Of a stretch of 64,000 bases of DNA, positions 7,539 to 16,638 are shown one piece after another. The stretch spans positions 26,274 through 90,273 of the forward strand of contig JAHJDP010000117.1 in the NCBI GenBank assembly GCA_018831195.1, read 5' to 3'. The number at the start of each line of letters is the position of its first letter. Within the stretch, counting starts at the first letter, position 1. Below the pieces are notes generated by a model that had not been told where the DNA came from, ran no database searches, and saw only the letters and a list, made by a program, of their open reading frames with translations. The position numbers and the translations under genes are program-made. Origin of the DNA: Candidatus Eisenbacteria bacterium. Its GTDB lineage: Bacteria > Eisenbacteria > RBG-16-71-46 > CAIMUX01 > JAHJDP01.

Positions 7539-9938
7539 ATGAGTCACCTATTCCGCAGGGCCGACCGGTTCCATACCGGACATCGGTGTTTTCTTCTCAC
7601 TGTTGCGCTCGCCGTGATCTTCCTGTTGGGAATGGGCGGCCGGGCCCAGGGGGTCGATATTATCGACTTGCACCATAACACTTCTAGCGGAGTGCCGGCA
7701 GCTCCCTATGGAATCGGGACCGCGGTGACGGTTCATGGCGTTGTGACGGTCGGCTCTGGTGTTTTTACAGCCGACTATACAGATGTATGGGTGCAGGATG
7801 GCACTGCAGGGATCAATATTTATCACTATGCGGTTCCGCATCAATTCGCTCTTGGGGATAGCGTGACGATTAACGGGACCATTGATCAATATCGCGGTTT
7901 GACGGAAGTCGCAATGACAACTTATACGGTTCATTCAAGCGGGGCGACGCCGCCGGAACCCCTCGTTGTAACCTGCGATGACGTTGAGCACGCCTTTCTA
8001 CCCGACTACAGCGAACCGAATGAAGCCCGTCTTATCCGGATCAATGATGTCTCTTGGACCGGAGCATGGCCGAGTTTCAGCGGACCCATTACGCTGCATG
8101 ACGAGTCAGGGACTTGTGTCCTCTATATTGATGGAACGACCGCCATACAGAATATGACGCCGCCGGCCGGATCATTTGATGTGGTCGGTATTGTAAAGCA
8201 GTATGCCGGATTTACCCCTCCGTACACCTCCGGTTATGAGCTGATGCCCCGCAGTTCCGGTGATTTTTTCATCCATGCCGGTCCCCAAATCGTCAACGGC
8301 CCCCGCGAAACCGAGCTTCAACATAATGACGTCACGATCCATATTGAAACATCAACCGCGTGCACGGCCGTTATCTCCTATGGTCTGACCGACGCCTATG
8401 AGATCGGAACGGCGACGGACGGTGTGTCGACAACAGTTCATGATATCCTCACCGGCGGACTGGATCCCGCGACGGTCTATCACTATTCGATCGATCTTGA
8501 AGACGGAACCGGGCTCACGACGACGCCGGACCGCCTCTTTAGTTCCGCTTCAGCGGCGGGTGGCATAGGAACGATTCAGGCGATCTTTAACAAATCGGTT
8601 GATCATAATGTTGCGACCTATGAACAGGCATTGGGCGGCCAGGATTTGGAGGGGTGGATAATCGACCGGATTGACGCCACGAATCTCACCCTTGATGTTG
8701 CGATCTATAGTTTTGATCTTCCCGCCGTTGCCGATGCATTGATCGCTGCGAAAAATCGCGGTGTCCAAATCAGGTTCATCTATGATAATCGCGATACCTA
8801 TCAGGCTGAGGTGACACGCTTGATAAGTAATGGAATCACGGTGATTGATGATGCTTATGGCGCCAATACCGGAAATGAAATCATGCATCATAAGCTCTGG
8901 GTGTTTGACGCCTATAGCCCCGATCCTGCTGATCCGTGGGTATATGCCGGGTCCTGGAACCTCAGCGTTCAGGGTACGAATACCGACGCGCAGAATGTCA
9001 TCATGATTCAGGATCAGGCCCTGGCCCGAACTTGTACAATAGAAATGGATGAGATGTGGGGTTCCTCGAGCGCAACGCCGAACGCCTCAAACTCCCATTT
9101 CGGCACGAACAAGATCGACAATACCCCCAAAATCTTCAATGTCGGCGGGAAGGAAATCGAGATCTATTTTGCGCCTTCGGATCCGTGGCTGGGGGCATTG
9201 ATCGATCAGGTCGAAACAGCGGATCTTTCCATCAATTTCTGCATCTTGAGCTTTACTCGATTTGATCTGACCAATGAAATGGAAGATCGCTGGCTGAACT
9301 CGCCGGGGATGAAAATCCGCGGTGTGTTTGATTCCGGAGAAAGCGGAAATACCGGGAGCCAGTATTTTCCCATGAATGGCGAGGGAGATTATCCCTGGGA
9401 TCCTCCCGCCGATGTGATGTTCGACGCGGAAACAGGCGCATTGCACCACAAGTATATGATCATTGATGTCGACCATCCCAGCTCCAATCCAGTCATTGCC
9501 ACCGGGAGCGCCAACTGGAGCAATGCCGCCGTCGGCGACAATGATGAGAATCACATCATCATTCATGATCCCATCACGGCGAATAAGTACTTCCAGGAAT
9601 TTTCAGCACGCTACCAGGCGGCGGGTGGGGGCGAGGATCTCACCACTGGAATCAACGATTCGGCTCCACCGGCCATGCGGTTCCGGGTCGGACCCAATCC
9701 GGCATCGTTCCGGTTGCAAACCGAGTTTTCACTCACCAATAGCGGACGGGTCATTTGTGATCTCTACTCGGTCGACGGCCGGCGGGTTGAGAGATTGATC
9801 GATCACATCATGACGGGCGGGAGGCACACCCTTAGCTTGGATCTCAGGCGGAATCAGGATTTGGCCTCCGGTATGTACTACATCCGGCTGTCGACCCCGG
9901 ATGGTGAACAGATGCGCCCCATAACGCTGGTGCGTTAA
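7539..9938 (+). CDS. Secreted phospholipase-D-like protein with OB-fold-like N-terminus and C-terminal sorting domain
   Basis: This is a 799-residue exported protein. A signal peptide (core 'CFLLTVALAVIFLLGMGG', cleavage near 'RAQG') is followed by an OB-fold-like region (~45-245), of the kind attached to extracellular nucleases, and a fibronectin-like stretch (~250-340). Two phospholipase-D repeats follow. Each has a complete HxKx4D motif ('MHHKLWVFDAY', 'LHHKYMIIDVD') followed by 'AGSWNLS' or 'TGSANWSN'. The last ~85 residues form the 'GPNP ... SGMYYIRL' sorting/FlgD-like domain. PLD-superfamily enzymes cleave phosphodiesters of lipids or nucleic acids; the OB-type N-terminus favours an extracellular nuclease, but this is inference. 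The ATG at 7539 has AAGGAG at a good distance. Confidence 0.82.
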   Translation: MSHLFRRADRFHTGHRCFLLTVALAVIFLLGMGGRAQGVDIIDLHHNTSSGVPAAPYGIGTAVTVHGVVTVGSGVFTADYTDVWVQDGTAGINIYHYAVPHQFALGDSVTINGTIDQYRGLTEVAMTTYTVHSSGATPPEPLVVTCDDVEHAFLPDYSEPNEARLIRINDVSWTGAWPSFSGPITLHDESGTCVLYIDGTTAIQNMTPPAGSFDVVGIVKQYAGFTPPYTSGYELMPRSSGDFFIHAGPQIVNGPRETELQHNDVTIHIETSTACTAVISYGLTDAYEIGTATDGVSTTVHDILTGGLDPATVYHYSIDLEDGTGLTTTPDRLFSSASAAGGIGTIQAIFNKSVDHNVATYEQALGGQDLEGWIIDRIDATNLTLDVAIYSFDLPAVADALIAAKNRGVQIRFIYDNRDTYQAEVTRLISNGITVIDDAYGANTGNEIMHHKLWVFDAYSPDPADPWVYAGSWNLSVQGTNTDAQNVIMIQDQALARTCTIEMDEMWGSSSATPNASNSHFGTNKIDNTPKIFNVGGKEIEIYFAPSDPWLGALIDQVETADLSINFCILSFTRFDLTNEMEDRWLNSPGMKIRGVFDSGESGNTGSQYFPMNGEGDYPWDPPADVMFDAETGALHHKYMIIDVDHPSSNPVIATGSANWSNAAVGDNDENHIIIHDPITANKYFQEFSARYQAAGGGEDLTTGINDSAPPAMRFRVGPNPASFRLQTEFSLTNSGRVICDLYSVDGRRVERLIDHIMTGGRHTLSLDLRRNQDLASGMYYIRLSTPDGEQMRPITLVR

Positions 9939-9961
9939 TCTCGCGCAAAATGGCTTTCCAT

Positions 9962-9991
9962 GACGGGATCCGAGTGAATTCGGGTCCCGTC
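9962..9991 (+). terminator. Stem-loop terminator after the PLD-like gene
   Basis: A 12-bp stem (GACGGGATCCGA paired with TCGGGTCCCGTC, one G-T pair) with a 6-base loop lies 23 bases past the stop. The following tract (CTTGTC) is only weakly T-rich, so termination may be partial. Confidence 0.6.
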
Positions 9992-10132
9992 TTGTCAGGA
10001 GAATCCCCGCAAGCCGACTTGTCACAAACGATTAGAAAATTTTCCAATTGAATGTTTTTTGTCTACACCGCAAACTAACCGGTTAACGAACCTTATGGGT
10101 CGCCCCGCTGCGCATCGGCATTTCATAAGCGC

Positions 10133-10162
10133 TTGCAAGAAAGCGCACAGGTGGGCTAGTAT
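10133..10162 (+). promoter_or_regulatory. Candidate sigma70-type promoter for citrate synthase
   Basis: TTGCAA (10133-10138) and TAGTAT (10157-10162) are separated by 18 bases. It is the best -35/-10 pair seen upstream of the citrate synthase gene. Confidence 0.4.
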
Positions 10163-10310
10163 GCTTTGCGCATAGGTGTTGGGCGGATGTGCAAGGGTTA
10201 ATCTATGTCATCACCATCCCGGGGGCTTCGGCGGTTGAGATGAGACATATCTCTCAGGGATTTGGAACTGCCGGAGGTCATTTAATCATAGGATTCGAGG
10301 AGGCGATCAT

Positions 10311-11615
10311 ATGAGCAAGCTACTGGAAAGACTGAAGGAACTCATTCCTCAATGGCGCCAAGAACGTGCCGAGATTCTCAAGAACCACGGAGATGTCAAA
10401 ATCTCCGACGTGAACATTACACAGGCATACGGCGGGATGCGCGGAGTCAAAGGGATGATCTGTGATACATCCCTCGTTGAACCGGACAAGGGATTGATTA
10501 TCCGCGGCTACCCTCTTTTGAAGATCAAGGATTTATGGCCTGAAGAGACTTTTTATCTCCTCCTCACCGGCGATCTTCCGGATGAAAAGATCAAAAAAGA
10601 TATGATGTTGGAGTATGACAAGAGATCTCAGGTTCCGGGCTATGTCTATGATGTTCTTCAGGCTATGCCGGAAGATTCTCATCCCATGTGTATGTTTAAC
10701 ACGGCCATTTTAGCGATGGAAAAGGAGAGTGTCTTCCGCGCCTGGTACGACAAGGGGATGCAGAAGGATGATTACTGGATTCCGGCTCTGGAGGACAGTC
10801 TCCAGATACTGGCCAAACTCCCTGGAATCGCCGCCGCCGTTTATCGTATCCGGTATAACAAAGGAGATCTTATCTCCTGGATACCGGGTCTTGATTGGGG
10901 CGCCAACTTCGCAAATATGCTGGGGCTTCCCGATCCCGAGGGCACCTTTGCCAAGCTCATGCGACTCTATCTCCACTTCCACAGCGATCATGAGGCGGGA
11001 AATGTCTCGGCCAATACCTGCCATACCGTCGGTTCGGCCCTTTCCGATCCCTACTATGCCGTCTCGGCGGGGCTTAACGGTCTTGCCGGCCCCCTGCATG
11101 GCCTGGCCAACCAGGAATGTTTGGCTTGGATTCTGGAAACAATGCAGAAATTCGGCGGGGCGCCTTCTGAAGAAGAGATCCGCGATTATGCCTTTGAGAC
11201 GCTGCGAAGCGGCAAGGTCGTTCCAGGATACGGTCATGCTGTTCTCCGGGTCACCGATCCCCGGTTTACCGGATTCAATGAGTTCGGACGCGAGTACCTG
11301 CCGAACGACCCCGTTTTCAAGACGGTCGACGCCGTCTTCAGGGTCGTGCCGAAGGTTCTCGGGGAGTTCAGTGAGGAACGGGTGAAGGCGGGCAAGGCGC
11401 CGATCGCGAATGTCTGGCCCAATGTGGATGCGGGATCAGGATGCCTTCTCTATCATTATGGGCTGACCGAGTTCAATTATTATACGGTTCTCTTCAGTGT
11501 CAGCCGTGCGATGGGAATGTGCGCGCAGCTCGTCTGGAACCGCGCTGTCGGTTCGGCCCTCACCCGGCCGAAATCGGTGGGCACAAAGTTCCTCAAGGCG
11601 TTTGTATCCAAGTAG
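10311..11615 (+). CDS. gltA: Citrate synthase, eukaryote-like type I
   Basis: This 434-residue enzyme condenses acetyl-CoA and oxaloacetate into citrate, the entry step of the TCA cycle. The catalytic residues are present: His263 ('GPLHGLANQE'), His309 ('GYGHAVLR') and Asp373 ('WPNVDAGSG'). The sequence follows the mitochondrial enzyme very closely ('AYGGMRGVKGM', 'HSDHEAGNVSA', 'GSALSDPY', 'NYYTVLFSVSRA') rather than the short bacterial type. An insert-free N-terminal helix region ('LLERLKELIPQW') also resembles the eukaryotic form. Bacterial relatives of this type are established in Geobacter and other anaerobes. GAGGAGG precedes the ATG, and its own promoter and terminator suggest a single-gene unit. 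Confidence 0.95.
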   Translation: MSKLLERLKELIPQWRQERAEILKNHGDVKISDVNITQAYGGMRGVKGMICDTSLVEPDKGLIIRGYPLLKIKDLWPEETFYLLLTGDLPDEKIKKDMMLEYDKRSQVPGYVYDVLQAMPEDSHPMCMFNTAILAMEKESVFRAWYDKGMQKDDYWIPALEDSLQILAKLPGIAAAVYRIRYNKGDLISWIPGLDWGANFANMLGLPDPEGTFAKLMRLYLHFHSDHEAGNVSANTCHTVGSALSDPYYAVSAGLNGLAGPLHGLANQECLAWILETMQKFGGAPSEEEIRDYAFETLRSGKVVPGYGHAVLRVTDPRFTGFNEFGREYLPNDPVFKTVDAVFRVVPKVLGEFSEERVKAGKAPIANVWPNVDAGSGCLLYHYGLTEFNYYTVLFSVSRAMGMCAQLVWNRAVGSALTRPKSVGTKFLKAFVSK

Positions 11616-11639
11616 GTATTAAGAAGTCCAATGACGAAT

Positions 11640-11670
11640 GGGGCGGCTCCTTGGAGGCGCCCCATTTTTC
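11640..11670 (+). terminator. Rho-independent terminator after citrate synthase
   Basis: Inverted arms GGGGCGGCTCC and GGAGGCGCCCC (one internal mismatch) are followed by ATTTTTCT. It stands 25 bases after the citrate synthase stop. Confidence 0.8.
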
Positions 11671-11892
11671 TAGGCTTTTTCATCGATTTTGTAGGATTTG
11701 CCTGTTGCAGGGACCGGCCCGCAATCCTCCCTTTCTTGAGTTCGGCTTCGGCTTGGGTTTTCCCTCATCTTTGGCTAGAATAACTGAGGGAGGGAAGCCT
11801 CCTGGATTCTGACCTGATGACCACGCCCGGCGGGTGTCGTCCCGGCCCGGCGGACGGAGTGGATGGCTGGGGGACGAGAGGGAGTGGAAAAG

Positions 11893-12927
11893 ATGGGTAT
11901 CGCCGAGAGAGTGCATCTCGATTGGGCCAGTTTGCCATTTGGATATTCGAAGACGGATGTCAGTATCCGCTATACATGGAGGGAAGGCGAGTGGGATAAC
12001 GGGGTCGAATCGCGTGAAGAGTACTTCCCGATCCATATCGCCGCCACGGCACTTCATTACGGACAGGCCGCCTTTGAGGGATTGAAGGTGTTTTGTACAA
12101 AAGATAACCGAGCGCTTGGTTTCCGTATTGAAGAAAACGCCAAGAGGATGCAGCACTCCGGTGAGATGCTGATGATGGAGGCGCCCTCAGTTGAGCTCTT
12201 CCGCAAGGCGGTTCACCGCATGGTTAAAGCCAATCAACGCTTCATTCCGCCCTATGGGAGCGGCGCTTCGCTTTATGTGCGCCCTCTTCTTTTTGGGACA
12301 GGCCCGAGAATCGGTGTGAAGCCGGCGGATGAATATACCTTCATGGTGCTGGTGACCCCCGTCGGTCCCTATTTCAAATCGGGATTTACACCAACCCGAT
12401 TGATCATCGAGGAGAGCTTTGACCGGGCCGCCCCCAAGGGCGTCGGGACGGCAAAAGCGGCCGGTAATTACGGCGCTGGGATGCGGGCCACCGTCCGCGC
12501 GCGCCGCAATGGGTATGGTGAGGCCTTGTATCTTGATGCCAAGAACCACAGAACAATTGATGAGCTTGGGGCCGCCAACTTTTTCGGAATCACATCCGAC
12601 AAGAGATATGTGACCCCGAATTCCCCGACGGTATTACGCTCCATCACCAATATGTCCCTCCGGACCATTGCCAAAGAACTTGGATATCGGGTGGAGGAAA
12701 GAGAAGTCCCTGTAGAAGAGTTGGATAGCTTTATTGAAACCGGAGCCTGCGGTACGGCGGCCGTCATCACGCCTATTGAGAGCATTACGTTCCGGGACCG
12801 GGAGATCGTTTACCTCAAAGACGGCAAACCCGGCCAGCACTGTACGGCTCTCTACAGAGCATTAACTGATATTCAGCATGGGGATGCTCCTGATCCTCAT
12901 GGGTGGACCGAAGAAATCGAGATGTAG
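11893..12927 (+). CDS. ilvE: Branched-chain amino acid aminotransferase
   Basis: This 344-residue class IV PLP enzyme transfers the amino group between glutamate and the 2-oxo acids of Leu, Ile and Val. The PLP lysine lies in 'GTAKAAGNYGAGMRA'. 'GQAAFEGLKVF' near the N-terminus and 'IETGACGTAAVITPI' near the C-terminus are typical of the longer, eukaryote-like group II BCATs, as is the length. The start is placed at the ATG with GGAG about 8 bases upstream; a frame continuing to 11863 adds ten residues but lacks a site. It stands alone, so biosynthesis versus degradation cannot be decided from context. Confidence 0.93.
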   Translation: MGIAERVHLDWASLPFGYSKTDVSIRYTWREGEWDNGVESREEYFPIHIAATALHYGQAAFEGLKVFCTKDNRALGFRIEENAKRMQHSGEMLMMEAPSVELFRKAVHRMVKANQRFIPPYGSGASLYVRPLLFGTGPRIGVKPADEYTFMVLVTPVGPYFKSGFTPTRLIIEESFDRAAPKGVGTAKAAGNYGAGMRATVRARRNGYGEALYLDAKNHRTIDELGAANFFGITSDKRYVTPNSPTVLRSITNMSLRTIAKELGYRVEEREVPVEELDSFIETGACGTAAVITPIESITFRDREIVYLKDGKPGQHCTALYRALTDIQHGDAPDPHGWTEEIEM

Positions 12928-13017
12928 ATTCCCAATTACGGCCCGGGATTTATCGGATTTGTTCGATCCTGGGCCGTTCTTGGATCCGAGCTTTTGATTT
13001 TTCTGAGGAGATTTCTG

Positions 13018-13905
13018 ATGGAGATGAGCTTGATGCCATCCCGGTCCCGAGTGAAGCGGCTGACCATCAATTCCACCATCCTTTTGGTCATGATCTTGGT
13101 GATATCCGCCGGCGCTCAGACCGGGCGCTCAAAGCCGTTTGATCATTATCATGTTGTTTTGGATGCGCTTCTTTACCGCCATGTTCATAATGGCCGGGTC
13201 GACTTTGAGAAATTAAGGATCCAGGGGGCGGAGTTGGATGGATATCTCCGGCAGGCCGGCGGTTTGGATCGAAGCGACTATGACAGTTTTACGAGGGATC
13301 AAAAACTAGCTCTGCTTCTTAATACGTATAACGCGATGGTTTTAAAGATCATCCTCAGAGACCAGCAGGAGAATTCCATCCTGGACGTTGCGGGGAAATG
13401 GGATGAGAAACGTTTTCTTTTCCTCAGAAAAGAGTGCACGCTGACGCAGCTGAGAGAGGAGTTTCTTCGAAAGGATTTCGATGAACCCAGAATCCATTGT
13501 GCGCTGACATATGCCTCTATTGGCGGCCCCGCGCTGATCCCTGAAGCCTATATGTACGAACTTCTCGATAAACAATTGTCCGCTGCCGCGGAGAACTTTG
13601 TTCGGGATTCGCTAACGAATCATTTGGATCGTGAAAACTCCATTCTCTATGTCTCAAAAATCTTCGAGTGGTACGGCGAGGATTTTATCCCTAAGTACGG
13701 AAAGACCATCGGGCCATCCGAGATACCATCCGGTGCGATTTCCAACGTCCCGTCTGTGGGAGAGGCAACACCTCTGCACAGGGCGATTGTCGGGTTCTTC
13801 AGCGAGTATCTCGATGAATCTGATGCGGCCTACCTTCAGTCCCATCCGGTTGAAGTGCGTTTCTTGGAATTCGATTGGCGTCTTGATTCGATATCCACGA
13901 ACTAG
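13018..13905 (+). CDS. Exported DUF547 domain protein
   Basis: This 295-residue protein has an N-terminal hydrophobic export signal ('INSTILLVMILVISAGA'), then the DUF547 domain: 'YHVVLDALLYRHVHNGRVDFEKL', 'LALLLNTYNAMVLKII', 'RIHCALTYASIGGPAL' and 'LYVSKIFEWYGEDF'. DUF547 has a transglutaminase/papain-like layout with conserved Asn, His and Cys (here 'NTYNA', 'IHCA'), but no biochemical role is established. The ATG at 13018 is preceded by GAGGAG at 7 bases; an upstream TTG is less likely. The gene is flanked by unrelated genes and gives no further clue. Confidence 0.85.
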   Translation: MEMSLMPSRSRVKRLTINSTILLVMILVISAGAQTGRSKPFDHYHVVLDALLYRHVHNGRVDFEKLRIQGAELDGYLRQAGGLDRSDYDSFTRDQKLALLLNTYNAMVLKIILRDQQENSILDVAGKWDEKRFLFLRKECTLTQLREEFLRKDFDEPRIHCALTYASIGGPALIPEAYMYELLDKQLSAAAENFVRDSLTNHLDRENSILYVSKIFEWYGEDFIPKYGKTIGPSEIPSGAISNVPSVGEATPLHRAIVGFFSEYLDESDAAYLQSHPVEVRFLEFDWRLDSISTN

Positions 13906-14032
13906 ATCATCGAAAACAAGTTGCACGGCAGCGGATCCCCGTCATTCGGCGGATGGCCCCGGCCCGGTTTTGGGCGGCGGACCCACCGCACCAGATCCTC
14001 AAGAAGAAAATATGATATTCTCATAAACAAGT

Positions 14033-14061
14033 GGTAACCTGTTTCTTACATAATCATAATA
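14033..14061 (+). promoter_or_regulatory. Weak Pho-box-like repeat upstream of phoB
   Basis: Three 7-base units, GGTAACC, TCTTACA and CATAATA, are separated by exactly four bases each (11-bp period), the spacing PhoB-family regulators use. Unit identity is poor compared with the box at 16639, so autoregulation of phoBR is only a suggestion. Confidence 0.25.
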
Positions 14062-14148
14062 TCCGGTGAGCAATATGATCCTATCGATCGGTGTGGACAC
14101 TCCCATCATGCTTGATGTTTCATTAAGGTTAAGGCAGAGAGGTGAGAG

Positions 14149-14835
14149 ATGACGGGGTATCATATTGTGCTGGTTGAAGATGATGAGGATATTCAACAAC
14201 TTGTTGAGTATAACCTTCTTAAGGAGGGCTTCACGGTTGATTGTGCGGGAGACGGTAAAGAGGGGCTGAGTCTGGTCCTTTCCGAGAACCCGGATCTGCT
14301 GGTGTTGGATCTCATGCTGCCGGGGCTGCATGGCTTGGAGGTTTGCCGTTCTCTGAAAAAGGACCCGGCGACGGCGGCGATTCCCATTATTATTCTCACA
14401 GCCAAGGGTGAAGAATCCGACATCCTGGCCGGTTTCACCGCCGGCGCCGACGATTATGTAACCAAGCCGTTCAGTCCGAAGGTCTTGTTGGCGCGGATCA
14501 AGGCGGTGCTTGGCCGAAAGTCCCAGGTCGCCTCGTCAATTGATGGCCGCATTCGACTTCATGATCTTATCATCGACGCCGGGCGCCATGAAGTCAGCGT
14601 GGGGGATCAAGCCGTAAAATTGACCTTCTCAGAATTCAAATTGTTGCAGCTCCTCGCCAGCCGGCCGGGATGGGTTTTCTCCCGCTTTCAGATAGTACAA
14701 GCTATTCACGGCATGGACTATGTCGTCACCGATCGCGCCATCGATGTGCAGGTCGCCGGTCTCCGGAAACGTCTCGGAGAGGCCGGGAAGATTATCGAAA
14801 CAGTGCGGGGTGTCGGCTACAAATTGAGGGACTAG
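14149..14835 (+). CDS. phoB: Response regulator, PhoB-like (OmpR family)
   Basis: This 228-residue two-component regulator has a receiver domain (~1-120) with the acidic pair in 'VEDDED', the phospho-acceptor Asp in 'LLVLDLMLPG', and the conserved Thr and Lys in 'ILTAKGEE' and 'DYVTKPF'. A winged-helix OmpR/PhoB DNA-binding domain (~130-228) ends in 'DVQVAGLRKRLGE ... VRGVGYKL'. It is followed one base later by the PhoR-like kinase and then by a complete pst operon, which supports a PhoB assignment. GAGAGGTGAG precedes the ATG. Under phosphate limitation it is expected to bind direct repeats such as those at 16639-16678. Confidence 0.92.
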   Translation: MTGYHIVLVEDDEDIQQLVEYNLLKEGFTVDCAGDGKEGLSLVLSENPDLLVLDLMLPGLHGLEVCRSLKKDPATAAIPIIILTAKGEESDILAGFTAGADDYVTKPFSPKVLLARIKAVLGRKSQVASSIDGRIRLHDLIIDAGRHEVSVGDQAVKLTFSEFKLLQLLASRPGWVFSRFQIVQAIHGMDYVVTDRAIDVQVAGLRKRLGEAGKIIETVRGVGYKLRD

Positions 14836-14836
14836 G

Positions 14837-16633
14837 ATGTTCCGAGGTAAGCGCCTCCTGTGGCAGCTCTATCCGACCTACCTGTTGGTCATTCTGGCTG
14901 CTGTACTTATCGTCGCCTGGTTTGCATCAGAAGCCATCCGGCGATTTCATGTAGACTATACAGCCACTGATTTGGAATCCCGGGCCCTTCTGGTGAGGGA
15001 CCAGGTCCGGGAAAGCCTCAATTCGGATGATCCTGCCGCGGTCGATCGTCTTTGCAAACGCCTGGGCCCACCCTCAAAAACCCGCATCACCGTCATCCTC
15101 GAATCGGGGCGTGTCGTCGGTGATTCAGAGGAGGATCCACTGGCCATGGAGCCCCATACCGGGCAAGCCCGCCTCGAGATTCGAGAAGCGCTGTCGGGAA
15201 CGTCGGGGCAATCGATCCGTTACAGCCATACTCTTCAGCGAACGATGAGTTATGTCGCCATTCCGATCTGGAATGAGGCTGGATCTTCGGTTCTGGCGGT
15301 TGTCCGTGTCTCGATGCCGATCACCGCACTGAGGAAACCCCTCCGGTCAATCTATACGCAGATCGCCTTGGGGGCTCTCGTGGTCGCCCTCCTGGCCGCC
15401 ATTGCGGGGCTCATTGTCTCGAGGCGGATCACGCGTCCCCTTGAAGAGCTGAGACGGGGAGCCGAAGCCTTCGCGGAGGGGAGGCTTGATCAAAAACTCC
15501 GCGTCACAGAGGTCGGCGAGATGGGGAATCTGGCGGAGACGATGAATAATATGGCTGCAGAACTCGATCGCCGCATCCGGGCGATTACAAGGCAACGAAA
15601 CGAACAGGAGTCGATTCTCAGCAGTATGGTTGAGGGGGTTCTGGCCGTGGACGGGCAGACCCGGGTGAGGATCATGAACAAGGCGTGCGGTGAAATCCTG
15701 AATGTCGATCCCTCAGAATCAAAAGGGAAAGCGATTCACGAGATTGTGCGTCTTTTGGAGCTTCAACATCTTGTGAACCAGACTCTTGAAGATTCGGAAC
15801 CAATCGAAAGCGATCTTGTTATCGGAAACGGCGAGGACCGGTATCTCCAGGCTCATGGAGGGCCCTTGCGGGATGCCCAAGGGAAGCTCATCGGCGCGGT
15901 CTTGGTGCTGAATGACGTCACCCGTCTTCATAGATTAGAGCGAATCCGCCGGGATTTTGTGGCGAATGTTTCACACGAACTCAAGACGCCGATCACTTCG
16001 ATCAAGGTCGCTATTGAAACACTGCAGGATGGAGCGGTGCAGGACGGCCCCACCGCCGATCGTTTCATGGAGATCATCTCCCGCCAGGCGAATCGCCTGA
16101 ATACGATCATTGAGGATCTGCTCGATCTTTCACGGCTTGAACAGGGTCAGCCGGCTACAGAGATTGAGTTGGCGCCTCACAAGCTCACGGCATTGCTGTC
16201 GGCCGCCATCCAATCCTGCGATGCCAAAGCCAAGGAACTGAAGGTGGAGGTCCGGATGAGCTGCGAGGAGAATCTCACCGCGCTCGTTCAGCCGGTTCTC
16301 CTGGAGAACGCCCTCATCAACCTCTTGGATAACGCGATCAAGTACAGTGATCCCGGGAACGCCGTTTATGTCACGGCGGAGACCCGGCAAGACGGGGTTG
16401 TCATTGAAGTCAGAGATCAAGGTTGCGGTATCGAGGAGAAGCACCTCTCCCGGATTTTTGAGCGATTCTACCGTATTGATAAAGCTAGGAGCCGCAAACT
16501 CGGTGGGACAGGGCTGGGCCTCGCGATTGTGCGACATGTGGCTCTGGCCCACCGGGGAACGGTCAGTGTCACCAGCATTCCGGGGAAGGGCTCCTCATTC
16601 TTTATAAACCTGCCGAAGCAAGCTTTCGATTAG
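14837..16633 (+). CDS. phoR: Phosphate-regulon sensor histidine kinase, PhoR-like
   Basis: This is a 598-residue membrane kinase. Two membrane segments (~10-30 and ~172-195) bracket an extracytoplasmic domain. HAMP (~195-248), PAS (~255-365), HisKA with the phospho-His in 'FVANVSHELKTPITS', and HATPase_c with N, G1 and G2 boxes ('NLLDNAIKYS', 'DQGCGIEE', 'GGTGLGLAIVRH') follow. The large sensor loop exceeds the short loop of E. coli PhoR and resembles the Gram-positive/delta-type PhoR. It is directly coupled to the response regulator and upstream of porin-pstSCAB-phoU, so phosphate signalling through PstB/PhoU is the likely input. Confidence 0.92.
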   Translation: MFRGKRLLWQLYPTYLLVILAAVLIVAWFASEAIRRFHVDYTATDLESRALLVRDQVRESLNSDDPAAVDRLCKRLGPPSKTRITVILESGRVVGDSEEDPLAMEPHTGQARLEIREALSGTSGQSIRYSHTLQRTMSYVAIPIWNEAGSSVLAVVRVSMPITALRKPLRSIYTQIALGALVVALLAAIAGLIVSRRITRPLEELRRGAEAFAEGRLDQKLRVTEVGEMGNLAETMNNMAAELDRRIRAITRQRNEQESILSSMVEGVLAVDGQTRVRIMNKACGEILNVDPSESKGKAIHEIVRLLELQHLVNQTLEDSEPIESDLVIGNGEDRYLQAHGGPLRDAQGKLIGAVLVLNDVTRLHRLERIRRDFVANVSHELKTPITSIKVAIETLQDGAVQDGPTADRFMEIISRQANRLNTIIEDLLDLSRLEQGQPATEIELAPHKLTALLSAAIQSCDAKAKELKVEVRMSCEENLTALVQPVLLENALINLLDNAIKYSDPGNAVYVTAETRQDGVVIEVRDQGCGIEEKHLSRIFERFYRIDKARSRKLGGTGLGLAIVRHVALAHRGTVSVTSIPGKGSSFFINLPKQAFD

Positions 16634-16638
16634 GCCCT

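Larger units (their letters stand above)
9939..10310. other. Intergenic region between the PLD-like gene and citrate synthase
   Basis: This 372-base gap holds a stem-loop at 9962-9991 and a candidate promoter at 10133-10162, annotated separately. No coding frame with a credible start or family match is visible. The leader between promoter and citrate synthase would be about 140 bases, long enough for regulation, but I recognise no riboswitch fold. Confidence 0.6.
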
